Shown here piece by piece: positions 7,057 to 14,072 of a stretch of DNA of 64,000 nt. The DNA comes from Rhizobium sp. CF122 (GTDB lineage Bacteria; Pseudomonadota; Alphaproteobacteria; Rhizobiales; Rhizobiaceae), in contig NZ_AKKA01000011.1 of NCBI RefSeq assembly GCF_000282035.1, positions 1-64,000 of the forward strand, written 5' to 3'. A model generated the notes under the pieces. The model saw only the letters and a list, made by a program, of their open reading frames with translations, was not told the DNA's origin and searched no databases. Each line of letters opens with the position of its first letter. The first letter of the stretch is position 1. A program made the position numbers and the translations under genes.

Positions 7057-7755
7057 CTAAACGCCGTATAATTCGTTGACCGAAAGCACCTTGTGAATGG
7101 CGACGATGGTCGAACGGGGGATGTCGATTTCGGCATTCGGATTGTGCTTGCGGATGGTAACAATTTCGGTCGCACGCTTGCTCAGGATGCCGATTGTCGC
7201 TTCCATTGCTTCGCTGTCACCAAGCTGGACCTGGATCACCACTGCGTCCCCAAAACGCGGCGGCTTGTCCGGATGTACGTAGATGAGGTCGCCTGGTTGA
7301 AACTGTGGTTCCATCGAGGTTCCCTCGACGTAGAGCGAATATACATTACGAGCGTTCATCAACGTATGCGGGCGCCTCACGTAGTCAACCGGCTCGGATG
7401 ACAGCTGAAATGCACCTCTGAGATGTGATCCGGCCGCCGTTCCCATGACGGGTACATCTTTCGCCATTTCCATCGGCAGTGGCAAGTGGGCAGATGCGGG
7501 TCGCACGTCAGTTTTTACGGATGGGGTCATGTTGATCGCGCCAGCGTCGCTAGACTCGCCTAGCAACACCGTCATCGGAACACCGAGGCCATCGGCGATT
7601 TTCTTCAGGGTTTGGCCGCGCGGGGAGGCGCCGCCTCGCTCAAAAAGCTTGCGAAAATAACTCCGCTCCAAACCGCTCTTGAGGGCTGCTGCCTCCCACG
7701 TAAGCCCTTGCTCGGCAATGATATCTTTGAGGATGTCTGTCACAGATTTCTCCAT
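7057..7755 (-). CDS. CI-type repressor, LexA-like self-cleaving
   Basis: A 232-residue protein that keeps the prophage silent. Residues about 5-65 are an XRE-type helix-turn-helix DNA-binding domain (TWEAAALKSGLERSYFRKLF). Residues about 100-225 are an S24/LexA-like peptidase domain, with the cleavage-type Ala108-Gly109 (GTAAGSHLRG), catalytic Ser147 (VEGTSMEPQFQPGD) and Lys193 (GILSKR). RecA-stimulated self-cleavage after DNA damage would inactivate it, so induction is expected to be SOS-dependent. Its start codon lies one base from operator 7757-7774, suggesting it controls its own synthesis. Divergent to the Cro-position gene. Confidence 0.9.
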   Translation of the reverse strand: MEKSVTDILKDIIAEQGLTWEAAALKSGLERSYFRKLFERGGASPRGQTLKKIADGLGVPMTVLLGESSDAGAINMTPSVKTDVRPASAHLPLPMEMAKDVPVMGTAAGSHLRGAFQLSSEPVDYVRRPHTLMNARNVYSLYVEGTSMEPQFQPGDLIYVHPDKPPRFGDAVVIQVQLGDSEAMEATIGILSKRATEIVTIRKHNPNAEIDIPRSTIVAIHKVLSVNELYGV

Positions 7756-7756
7756 G

Positions 7757-7774
7757 TGCGGATTATCAGCCGCA
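7757..7774. promoter_or_regulatory. Operator OR, repressor-proximal
   Basis: A perfect TGCGG-ATTATCAG-CCGCA palindrome immediately upstream of the repressor ATG, covering its ribosome binding region. Binding here would repress the repressor gene. Confidence 0.75.
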
Positions 7775-7804
7775 TTACGAATATTGGAAAGCGGTTATTT
7801 GATC

Positions 7805-7833
7805 TTGACATATGCGGCCATTTGACCGCATTT
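7805..7833 (+). promoter_or_regulatory. Candidate PR promoter
   Basis: TTGACA at 7805-7810 is a perfect -35. A 17-base spacer puts a poor -10 (GCATTT) at 7828-7833 and the transcript start near 7840, at the ATG of the next gene. The operator 7813-7830 lies in the spacer, as at PL. The weak -10 is the main doubt. Confidence 0.5.
7813..7830. promoter_or_regulatory. Operator OR, rightward
   Basis: A perfect TGCGG-CCATTTGA-CCGCA palindrome placed between the candidate PR -35 and the first rightward gene. Its centre is very like that of OL2, which has CTATTTAA. Confidence 0.78.
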
Positions 7834-7840
7834 TGCCGCC

Positions 7841-8092
7841 ATGACCCTAAGAGAGCAAATTATCACTCTGGCTGATACCTACGCTGAAGCCTCGGGCATC
7901 GGGCGTAAGCGGATGTCTACGATCGTTTTCAATCGCGGCGCTAAACTCGACGACATTGTTGGAGGTGGCGATCTTGCGACGGGCACATTTGAGCGCGCTC
8001 TTCAGTGGTTTTCCGATAACTGGCCCCAAAGTGTCGCCTGGCCTGACGCAGGTCCCCTGCCTCGCCCAGAGCGCTCGAAGGAGGCCGCATGA
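7841..8092 (+). CDS. Small protein in the Cro position
   Basis: An 83-residue protein divergently transcribed from the repressor. It is helical (REQIITLADTYAEASGIGRK, then TFERALQWFSDNWP); the first part may form a helix-turn-helix, but this is not certain. Position alone suggests a Cro-like role in the lytic switch. No Shine-Dalgarno sequence precedes the ATG, and the candidate promoter would start transcription at or next to it, so the mRNA may be leaderless. A 39-codon frame overlapping its end (from 8090) is not supported. Confidence 0.6.
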   Translation: MTLREQIITLADTYAEASGIGRKRMSTIVFNRGAKLDDIVGGGDLATGTFERALQWFSDNWPQSVAWPDAGPLPRPERSKEAA

Positions 8093-8244
8093 CGTCTCGT
8101 TGTTCCCCGCGCGGTCATTGCCGCCGCGCCCCCTCGCGCCGGACTGCGCGATCTCCGCTTTCCGGCGCGCTTTCTCTTCGATGCTTCCAGGCATGTGGCC
8201 CTCCGTGATCTGATGATGGCCTAACACTCACATTTTTCGACCAG

Positions 8245-8287
8245 TTCCCACTACGGGAAAAACCGCTCGGAATTCCCGGCGCGGGAA
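8245..8287. promoter_or_regulatory. Paired palindromes TTCCC-N5-GGGAA
   Basis: Two copies of TTCCC-N5-GGGAA, at 8245-8259 and 8273-8287, are centred 28 bp apart just before the CII-like gene. Two identical palindromes one helical phase apart (close to 2.7 turns) upstream of a regulator gene suggest a binding site for a dimeric regulator, perhaps the protein encoded immediately downstream. Confidence 0.6.
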
Positions 8288-8297
8288 AGGATTTGCC

Positions 8298-8789
8298 ATG
8301 TCTTCAGATGCCTGGTTTCACCGCGTCAAAGCTGCCCAGCGTGACCTCATCAAGATCGCCGGCGGTATCGATCGTGCAGCGGAAATCTCCTCGGTTTCGC
8401 CAAGCCATATCGGTCGCATGAACAACCCGCGCGACACAGACCTGATGCCGCTTTCAGTGGTCTACGCGCTGGAAAGCGAATGCGGCGTTCCCGTCGTGAC
8501 GCAGGCCATGGCGGAACTGAGTGGCCGGCGGCTGTCAGATCCGGACGCGGAGCACAAGGCCAACGTCAATGTACTGACTTCCTATTCGGAGCTGATGCAG
8601 AAGGCGGCGGCGCTGATGGCGGCGGGCGCAACCGCGATGGCCGATGGGATCGTTACGCCGACCGAAGCGCATTCGATGGACCGTGAGGCGGCATCGATCG
8701 CGCGCGGACTGTCGAATTTCCGCCAGGCGCTCGCGGTCATCAAGGCGACGGGCGGCGCCAAAGCCGGGCTGAAAGTGGTGGGGGAATGA
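8298..8789 (+). CDS. CII-like phage regulatory protein
   Basis: A 163-residue protein. The N-terminal 50 residues contain a helix-turn-helix (IKIAGGIDRAAEISSVSPSH, then IGRMNNPRD) of the type seen in CII-like phage regulators. The C-terminal part is Ala-rich and helical (about residues 95-155) and may mediate oligomers. It is preceded by GGGAAAGG and by the paired palindromes. By analogy it would choose between lysogeny and lysis or activate delayed early genes. Its stop overlaps the ATG of the next gene. Confidence 0.65.
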   Translation: MSSDAWFHRVKAAQRDLIKIAGGIDRAAEISSVSPSHIGRMNNPRDTDLMPLSVVYALESECGVPVVTQAMAELSGRRLSDPDAEHKANVNVLTSYSELMQKAAALMAAGATAMADGIVTPTEAHSMDREAASIARGLSNFRQALAVIKATGGAKAGLKVVGE

Positions 8790-9019
8790 TGGCGACCGAA
8801 CCTGGCCTCGGCGGCGCTGGTTGCCGCCTCCTGTATCGCGTAAGGCTCCACGCCCGGCAGAACCGCCGGGCGTATCCGCATTCGCTGGATCGCGATCTGC
8901 GCAGTGTCGCGTCAGCGATCGATGGCGGCTATCTCGTCCGCCTTAACGACGATCCGCACTTCGTCACCATGACGGAAAAGGGCGACGAGTTCCTCGACCT
9001 CCTGATGAGGTGCGAGTGA
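8786..9019 (+). CDS. Small hypothetical phage protein
   Basis: A 77-residue protein coupled by overlap to genes on both sides. The second half (RDLRSVASAIDGGYLVRLND) followed by FVTMTEKGDEFLDLLMR resembles a winged-helix end with the usual 'T.KG..FL' wing. No signal peptide. Role unknown, possibly DNA binding. Confidence 0.6.
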   Translation: MMATEPGLGGAGCRLLYRVRLHARQNRRAYPHSLDRDLRSVASAIDGGYLVRLNDDPHFVTMTEKGDEFLDLLMRCE

Positions 9020-10365
9020 TGAAGCTCAGCGACAAGTCAAACGAGATGCTGCGACGTGCTGTTGCGGAAGGCGTGATCGAATGCCCAGAGCAGCGCGACG
9101 TGATGTCCGCCAATCGATTGAACGGCCGTCAACTGCTGTCGCGAGATCCAAAGATCGGCACGCGCTATTACCCCACCGAGAAGGCGCGGGAATACGTTGC
9201 GCTTCTCGACGAGCTCGGCGATCCGAGTGAGGAATCTCCGGCAACCGAGTTGGTGGTTGTCGAGAGCCGCGATGCTTCGGGACTTGCCCAGGTGGTCGAG
9301 CGCGCGCGGGCACTCCTCGACGATGGCGACGTGATCCGCGCTCGTATGCTTGCTGCCGGCGCATATGAGCAGGCTAAGTTGGCGGGGAGGTTGGCCGAGC
9401 GCTTCGGCGCCGCCGATCGGCTGATCACCAAGGCTCGGCAGTTGCAAGGCGACGCGCTGCTGATCGAAACCCGCGCAAAGATCCTGATCGCCAACGAATA
9501 CGATGTTGCGCAGGAAGAGGGCAGGGCCGCGGGCAAGGGCCGCCCGAAAAATGTTTCCGACGAGAACATTTTCAAGCAGTCTGAAACTGGGCTTACCCGG
9601 AAGGAAATTCACGAGGCGCGCAAGCTGGCGGACGCCGAGCGGAAGGCGCCGGGCCTAGTCGAGCGGGCGATTCAGGCGCGCATAATTGCCGGTCTTGAAC
9701 CGTCGCGAGCCAACCTCAGAGTGGCGGTCGGAACCTCGACGGCGACGAAGGAAGAGCGCGGAAACAATCTTTATGAAACGCCGCCTGAGGCGATGCATAC
9801 GCTTCTCGCACTTGAGACCTTCACGGCAACCGTGTGGGAGCCGTCCTGCGGCAAAGGCGCGATCGCGCGCATGCTTGAGGCGGCAAGCTATGGTGTCGTG
9901 CTTTCCGATCTTGTCGACTACGGAACGGCGGACAGCTTTGGCGAAGTGCAGCGAGAGGTCGATTTCCTGACAACGGAAGGCGACCCGGAAGGCGCAAGCA
10001 GCTTCGACATCGTCACTAACCCGCCTTACGGACCGGTGCTGAATTCCTACGTGGCGCATGCGTTGCGTGTCCACAAGCCGCGCAAGATGGCGCTGCTGCT
10101 CAACCTCAATTTTGTTTGCGGCTTCGACGACGAGAAGCGCAATTTTGCAATGGATGAGAATTCGCCGGCGCGGATCTACGTCTTTACCCGTCGCCTGCCG
10201 ATGATGCACCGCGACGGTTGGGATGGGCCAGAATCGTCCAGCCGCATGAATACCGCGTGGTTCGTGTGGGAGCGGCAGGAAGACGGCACCTATGGCAGTA
10301 GTGGTTCCAAGCTGATCCGTGTCGACTGGAAGGGCTACCTGCCGGCGGAAAGCGAGGCGACGTGA
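9019..10365 (+). CDS. Adenine-type DNA methyltransferase with N-terminal DNA-binding region
   Basis: A 448-residue protein. The C-terminal half is an amino-methyltransferase: SAM-binding motif I at residues about 273-288 (VWEPSCGKGAIARML) and catalytic motif IV NPPY at 334-337, typical of N6-adenine methylases. The N-terminal half has a winged-helix-like start (residues 1-70), a helical region, then a ParB/KorB-like helix-turn-helix (SETGLTRKEIHEARKLADAE, about residues 185-205). It could protect phage DNA from restriction or set methylation that controls replication. No restriction enzyme gene is adjacent. The ATG at 9019 overlaps the stop upstream and follows GAGG. Confidence 0.82.
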   Translation: MKLSDKSNEMLRRAVAEGVIECPEQRDVMSANRLNGRQLLSRDPKIGTRYYPTEKAREYVALLDELGDPSEESPATELVVVESRDASGLAQVVERARALLDDGDVIRARMLAAGAYEQAKLAGRLAERFGAADRLITKARQLQGDALLIETRAKILIANEYDVAQEEGRAAGKGRPKNVSDENIFKQSETGLTRKEIHEARKLADAERKAPGLVERAIQARIIAGLEPSRANLRVAVGTSTATKEERGNNLYETPPEAMHTLLALETFTATVWEPSCGKGAIARMLEAASYGVVLSDLVDYGTADSFGEVQREVDFLTTEGDPEGASSFDIVTNPPYGPVLNSYVAHALRVHKPRKMALLLNLNFVCGFDDEKRNFAMDENSPARIYVFTRRLPMMHRDGWDGPESSSRMNTAWFVWERQEDGTYGSSGSKLIRVDWKGYLPAESEAT

Positions 10366-10658
10366 GCGCTATGCTTCCCCTTGTCGACATTCTCGCGGAC
10401 TTGGCGACGCATGCCGAGCGGGCGGACTGGCTGACGCGCGTGCCCGATGGCGTGGTGTTCCGAGACCACATGGACATTCGCAAGGTGCTCAAGACGGCGG
10501 GCTTCGACGCTGGCGTGGCCTACCTCGATGCACGGCTCGCAGCCGTGAACTCTGTGCGGCAGCCGGACGGGGCGCTGCCACAGACGCGCATTCTCGCGCT
10601 GAACATAACCCAAATCGATCTGAACATAGCGGCGCGGGCGGGCGCCACGGGGGCTTAA
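10362..10658 (+). CDS. Hypothetical phage protein
   Basis: A 98-residue protein starting at GTG with a GTGA overlap to the methyltransferase and a TAATG overlap to the next gene. It is mixed alpha/beta with no visible motif. It sits between two methyltransferase genes and may serve them, but this is position only. Confidence 0.6.
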   Translation: MSAMLPLVDILADLATHAERADWLTRVPDGVVFRDHMDIRKVLKTAGFDAGVAYLDARLAAVNSVRQPDGALPQTRILALNITQIDLNIAARAGATGA

Positions 10659-11323
10659 TGACTGTGAATTCCTTAAGGGTGTTGATCGGCTGTGAAACAT
10701 CGGGGCGCATGCGGCGCGCCTTTGCCGACCTCGGGCATGACGTTTGGTCGTGCGACCTGTTGCCATCTGTTGACGGTAGCAACCGCCATATCATTGGCGA
10801 CGTTCGTGATCTGCTCGGCGATGGCTGGGACCTTCTGGCAGTGATGCACCCGCCTTGCACGCGGCTCTGCAATTCGGGTGTTCGCTGGCTTACGCGGCCG
10901 CCTGTTGGGCTGACGCTCGAAGAAATGTGGGCCGACCTCGATGAGGGCGCGGCGTTGTTCTCCGATTGCTGGAATGCGCCGATCGAGCGTATCGCCATCG
11001 AGAACCCGGTGATGCACCGGCACGCAAAGGAGCGCATTCGCAACTACCAGCCGCCGGCGCAGACCGTGCAGCCATGGTGGTTCGGCGACGAGGCATTGAA
11101 GGCGACGAGCTTCTATCTCAAAGGCCTCCCGAAACTCGTTCCAACGAACAAGCTGACGCCGCCGCCGGCCGGTACCGCTGAGCGCAATCGGTGGGCGCGG
11201 GTGCACCGTGCGCCGCCATCTGCTGATCGCTGGAAGCTTCGTTCTGAGACCTATCCTGGCATTGCGGCTGCAGCAGCGGCTCAGTGGGGCGGATACGCCT
11301 TGCAGGAGGTGGCAGCAGCATGA
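10658..11323 (+). CDS. Cytosine-type DNA methyltransferase-like protein
   Basis: A 221-residue protein with a divergent SAM-binding start (VLIGCETSGRMRRAFADLG), a Pro-Cys motif in MHPPCTRLCNSG corresponding to the catalytic PC of C5 methyltransferases, and ENPVMHRH in place of the ENV motif. Similar short proteins are common in phage genomes. Whether it is active is unclear because the protein is shorter than most C5 enzymes and lacks an obvious target-recognition domain. The start at 10658 was chosen from its overlap with the previous stop. Confidence 0.65.
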   Translation: MTVNSLRVLIGCETSGRMRRAFADLGHDVWSCDLLPSVDGSNRHIIGDVRDLLGDGWDLLAVMHPPCTRLCNSGVRWLTRPPVGLTLEEMWADLDEGAALFSDCWNAPIERIAIENPVMHRHAKERIRNYQPPAQTVQPWWFGDEALKATSFYLKGLPKLVPTNKLTPPPAGTAERNRWARVHRAPPSADRWKLRSETYPGIAAAAAAQWGGYALQEVAAA

Positions 11324-12684
11324 GCCACGAAGCGACCATGTGGGCCGTCAAGGTGCGCGGCATCAGCTGCGCCGAGGCGAGGGTGCTCTGGCACCTGGCC
11401 GACTGCCATAACCCCATTTTCGGCTGCTATCCGAAGCAGGACTATCTCGCTGATGCTTGCGAGATTGATGAGCGTTCGGTGAGGCGCTGCCTGGGCGGGC
11501 TGCGCGAGAAGGGACTGGTTAACTGGATCGAGCAGCGGGAAGGAAAAAACCGCAAGGCGAACCGTTACAGCCTTGGCTTTGAGCAGGGTTTCCAGGCCTT
11601 TTCGCCTGTGGAGAACGCCGAAAATGAGGCGGACAATTTGTCCGGTTCACACGACGGGTCAACCGGACAGGAAGTGCAGCTTCAACCGGACAAATTTGAC
11701 ACTTTGAACCGGACTCCTGAGTCCTCAATAGAACCTGTAAGGGAACCAGTAATAGAACCGGTAAGAGAGAGAGAGGCGCGCGAGCGCGATTTTTCCGGGT
11801 CTGATAGTTCGAACATCGCTGGCGTCGTGAATGCCGACCTGGTGAAGCGGGTGCAGAAGTTCTGCACCGGCCAAGGCTACCGGGAAGGCGAGTGGCCGAA
11901 ATGGGCAAAGTCGACGATCGGACATATCGCCAAACAGTTTGCGCAGCTCTCGATCGAGGAGAGGGATGCGGCCTGCGAATGGCGCGATGCCTTCCTCGCC
12001 AAGTGTAAGCGTGACCGGATCTCGCAGCCGATGCCGGTTGCGAATTACTTTCGCGACAAGGTCTGGACCATGCTCGACGAGGCCGACAAGGCAGTGGTTC
12101 GTCCGGTAGCCGGCGGCGCGCCTGCGATCTCCGGCGGCAAGATCGTGGTGCCGGTGTTCGGTCCCGCGTTCGGAGCCGCACGCGCCTGGTCGCTCGTATC
12201 CGGGCCTGTGAACTTCGAGCTGCCGGACGATCTCAGGGAGCGGGTGCGGGCGACGTATGAGGTTCACGCTCGCCGCGGCGCCAGTGCGGCGGTCAGCTAC
12301 CTGCAGAAGCTCGGTCTGTCAGAGCGGGATGGTGAGATCGTTTTCCCACTGAACTTTGAGGCGCAGGAGCGTGTGCGACGCACGACCTCGGAAGGATATC
12401 CCGAGGCCAATCGGCTGCACGATGCTGCGAAGGATCGGGCACACGTTACCGTTTGGCCGGTGTTTGAGCACTTGAAGGAGCTTTGCGAAGCAGTCCCTGT
12501 AGGCTCGGCCATGTGGGACCGCTGGCGCGTCTATCACGACGAGCGGGGTTGGCCTTTCGGGCCGGCGCCTCACCATCAGCGAGTGGTGTTTTTTCCAAAA
12601 GGCGGACCGGACGGTCTTAACGAGTTCGAGCGGGCAGCTCGCGAAATCATGGATCAGGAGCGGGACAATGATCATGCAGCGTAA
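11320..12684 (+). CDS. Phage replication initiator-like winged-helix protein
   Basis: A 454-residue protein. Residues about 10-75 form a winged helix (WHLADCHNPIFGCYPKQDYL, then DERSVRRCLGGLREKGLVNW), as in DnaD- and O-type phage initiators. A low-complexity linker (about residues 100-160) is rich in Ser, Asn and EPVRE repeats. The C-terminal half is unrecognised. The linker is encoded by an array of DNA repeats that look like origin iterons, as in lambda gene O. It overlaps the methyltransferase (ATGA) and the NusG-like gene. No helicase or loader gene follows, so it may recruit host DnaB directly. Confidence 0.65.
   Translation: MSHEATMWAVKVRGISCAEARVLWHLADCHNPIFGCYPKQDYLADACEIDERSVRRCLGGLREKGLVNWIEQREGKNRKANRYSLGFEQGFQAFSPVENAENEADNLSGSHDGSTGQEVQLQPDKFDTLNRTPESSIEPVREPVIEPVREREARERDFSGSDSSNIAGVVNADLVKRVQKFCTGQGYREGEWPKWAKSTIGHIAKQFAQLSIEERDAACEWRDAFLAKCKRDRISQPMPVANYFRDKVWTMLDEADKAVVRPVAGGAPAISGGKIVVPVFGPAFGAARAWSLVSGPVNFELPDDLRERVRATYEVHARRGASAAVSYLQKLGLSERDGEIVFPLNFEAQERVRRTTSEGYPEANRLHDAAKDRAHVTVWPVFEHLKELCEAVPVGSAMWDRWRVYHDERGWPFGPAPHHQRVVFFPKGGPDGLNEFERAAREIMDQERDNDHAA
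11637..11766. repeat. Iteron array, probable phage replication origin
   Basis: AACCGGAC occurs at 11661, 11684 and 11707, exactly 23 bp apart, with an inverted copy GTCCGGTT at 11640-11647. Directly after come three degenerate 12-bp repeats, GAACCnGTAAnn, at 11731-11766. The array lies inside the initiator gene and encodes its unstructured linker. Iterons inside the initiator gene are the lambda-type origin arrangement. Confidence 0.62.
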
Positions 12685-13339
12685 AATCATCATGGCCGAG
12701 AAGGTCGACATCAACCGCCTGATGCCAGCACTTGAGGGTGCTGCCAGTTTGCGCCGAATCAATGCGACGATGCTCTCGATGGCATCTAAGGCGAATGCCG
12801 AACGAATCAGCGTTTCCGAGAACGTGAAACCGCATTGGTATTGCCTCCGCGTGATGACCGGACGCGAGTTCGCTGTGGAAAAACTGCTGGCCGATGCGGA
12901 TGTTGAAAGCCTCGTTGTGACCACAAATGCCTACAAAACCGTCAAGCGTGGCCGGGTTCGTATCGTCCCAGAAAAGCCTGTTATCGTCGGGTATGTGCTC
13001 GTCCATTGCGTTTCGTCGGCCGCTGCGATGGCAGGGTTGCTATCGGTCAAGGATGTGATCGAGGTGGTCGGTGGAGCTGAAACGCCATGGCGCGCCGATG
13101 CAGAATCCATCGCTCGATTCAAAGCCATGGCCGCGCAGGGGAAATACGATCACAAGGTGAAGCCGAAGGTCGATTTCCTGCCCGAGGAGATCGTCCGTGT
13201 CTGTGATGGACCGTTCGCTTCCTTCCAGGCAGTCGTGGTCTCGGTCGACTTCGAGGGGTGCGTTGCGAGGGTCGAGGTCGACATTTTCGGGCGGAAGACG
13301 CCGGTCGAACTGGATCTTGCGCAGATCGAAAAAATCTGA
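12668..13339 (+). CDS. NusG-like transcription elongation factor of the phage
   Basis: A 223-residue protein. Residues about 55-140 match the NusG N-terminal (NGN) domain, which contacts RNA polymerase (HWYCLRVMTGREFAVEKLL; PVIVGYVLVHC). Residues about 172-223 are a KOW domain (VRVCDGPFASFQAVVVSVD; DIFGRKTPVELD). It has a 50-residue N-terminal extension unlike housekeeping NusG. The ATG at 12668 follows AGGAG and overlaps the initiator stop. A terminator and then the late genes follow directly, so it probably acts as a late antiterminator, like RfaH or functionally like lambda Q. It is a specialised paralogue rather than the cell's nusG, which normally sits beside secE and rplK. Confidence 0.85.
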   Translation: MIMQRKIIMAEKVDINRLMPALEGAASLRRINATMLSMASKANAERISVSENVKPHWYCLRVMTGREFAVEKLLADADVESLVVTTNAYKTVKRGRVRIVPEKPVIVGYVLVHCVSSAAAMAGLLSVKDVIEVVGGAETPWRADAESIARFKAMAAQGKYDHKVKPKVDFLPEEIVRVCDGPFASFQAVVVSVDFEGCVARVEVDIFGRKTPVELDLAQIEKI

Positions 13340-13526
13340 CTACAAATTGCCTCGGACGATCTGAGATCCCAGCGTGGGCCCAAATCAGTCGATGGCTCGA
13401 TCATCGGCGAATGAAGCGAAGGCTTCAGGGTTGCTTACCGGTCAGACCCCGCCTTGACTGCCTCGACGATGAGGCGACCGATTCAAGGCCAGTGCTACAG
13501 CTGTGAGATGCAGCGATCTGCGATTG

Positions 13527-13552
13527 AGGCGACCCTTGGCGGTCGCCTTTTC
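13527..13552 (+). terminator. Terminator between the NusG-like gene and the late operon
   Basis: AGGCGACC-CTTGGC-GGTCGCCT followed by TTTTC: an 8-bp GC-rich stem with a short T run. It would stop early transcripts before the terminase and head genes unless read through. A second copy of GAGGCGACC lies 55 bp upstream (13471-13479). Confidence 0.75.
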
Positions 13553-13564
13553 TGTTTAAAGGGT

Positions 13565-13948
13565 ATGGGCAAGCTCACATCCCTCAAGCCTCGGCTTAAG
13601 CCCCTCGGCTCCCGCCTATCTCCGATATCGCCATCGACACGACAGGAAGCGGAAGTACAGCGCAGTCGTGAGCGTGACCAAAGCCAACCATGGCGCGCCT
13701 GGTACAAGAGTAACCGATGGCGGAAGCTGCGAGAGGAAGTGCTTAGGCGTGACCTCTACACCTGCAAGCAAACGGGTGTTCTCTGCATCGGCAAGTATCC
13801 AGCCGATAACAGTCCAGTGGTTGACCACAAGATCCCGCATCGCGGCGACGAGCGGCTGTTCTGGGATGTGAACAACCTGCAGACAGTGAGCAAGGCCTAC
13901 CACGACAGTGAGAAGCAGAAGCAGGAGCGGGCTACGCCCGGTTGGTAG
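13565..13948 (+). CDS. HNH endonuclease next to terminase
   Basis: A 127-residue protein with the phage packaging-type HNH fold: WRKLREEVLRRD, a Cys pair region (YTCKQTGVLC), the catalytic VDHKIPHRGD and DVNNLQTVSKAYHDSEK. HNH proteins beside terminase are known in HK97-type phages, where they assist cos-type DNA cleavage during packaging. The ATG at 13565 was chosen because the terminator lies just upstream. Its position fits packaging by cohesive ends, but that is inference. Confidence 0.85.
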   Translation: MGKLTSLKPRLKPLGSRLSPISPSTRQEAEVQRSRERDQSQPWRAWYKSNRWRKLREEVLRRDLYTCKQTGVLCIGKYPADNSPVVDHKIPHRGDERLFWDVNNLQTVSKAYHDSEKQKQERATPGW

Positions 13949-14072
13949 CAACCGGTCATGGTCGAAGTGGGTGACCCACCGATCGACGCCTGACCCCTCG
14001 GGGGGTGGGTCGAAAGTCTGGAGGGCCCCTCGGCCCGGACCCGCGCCCCTCTCATTTGGAGATTTTTTTCTC

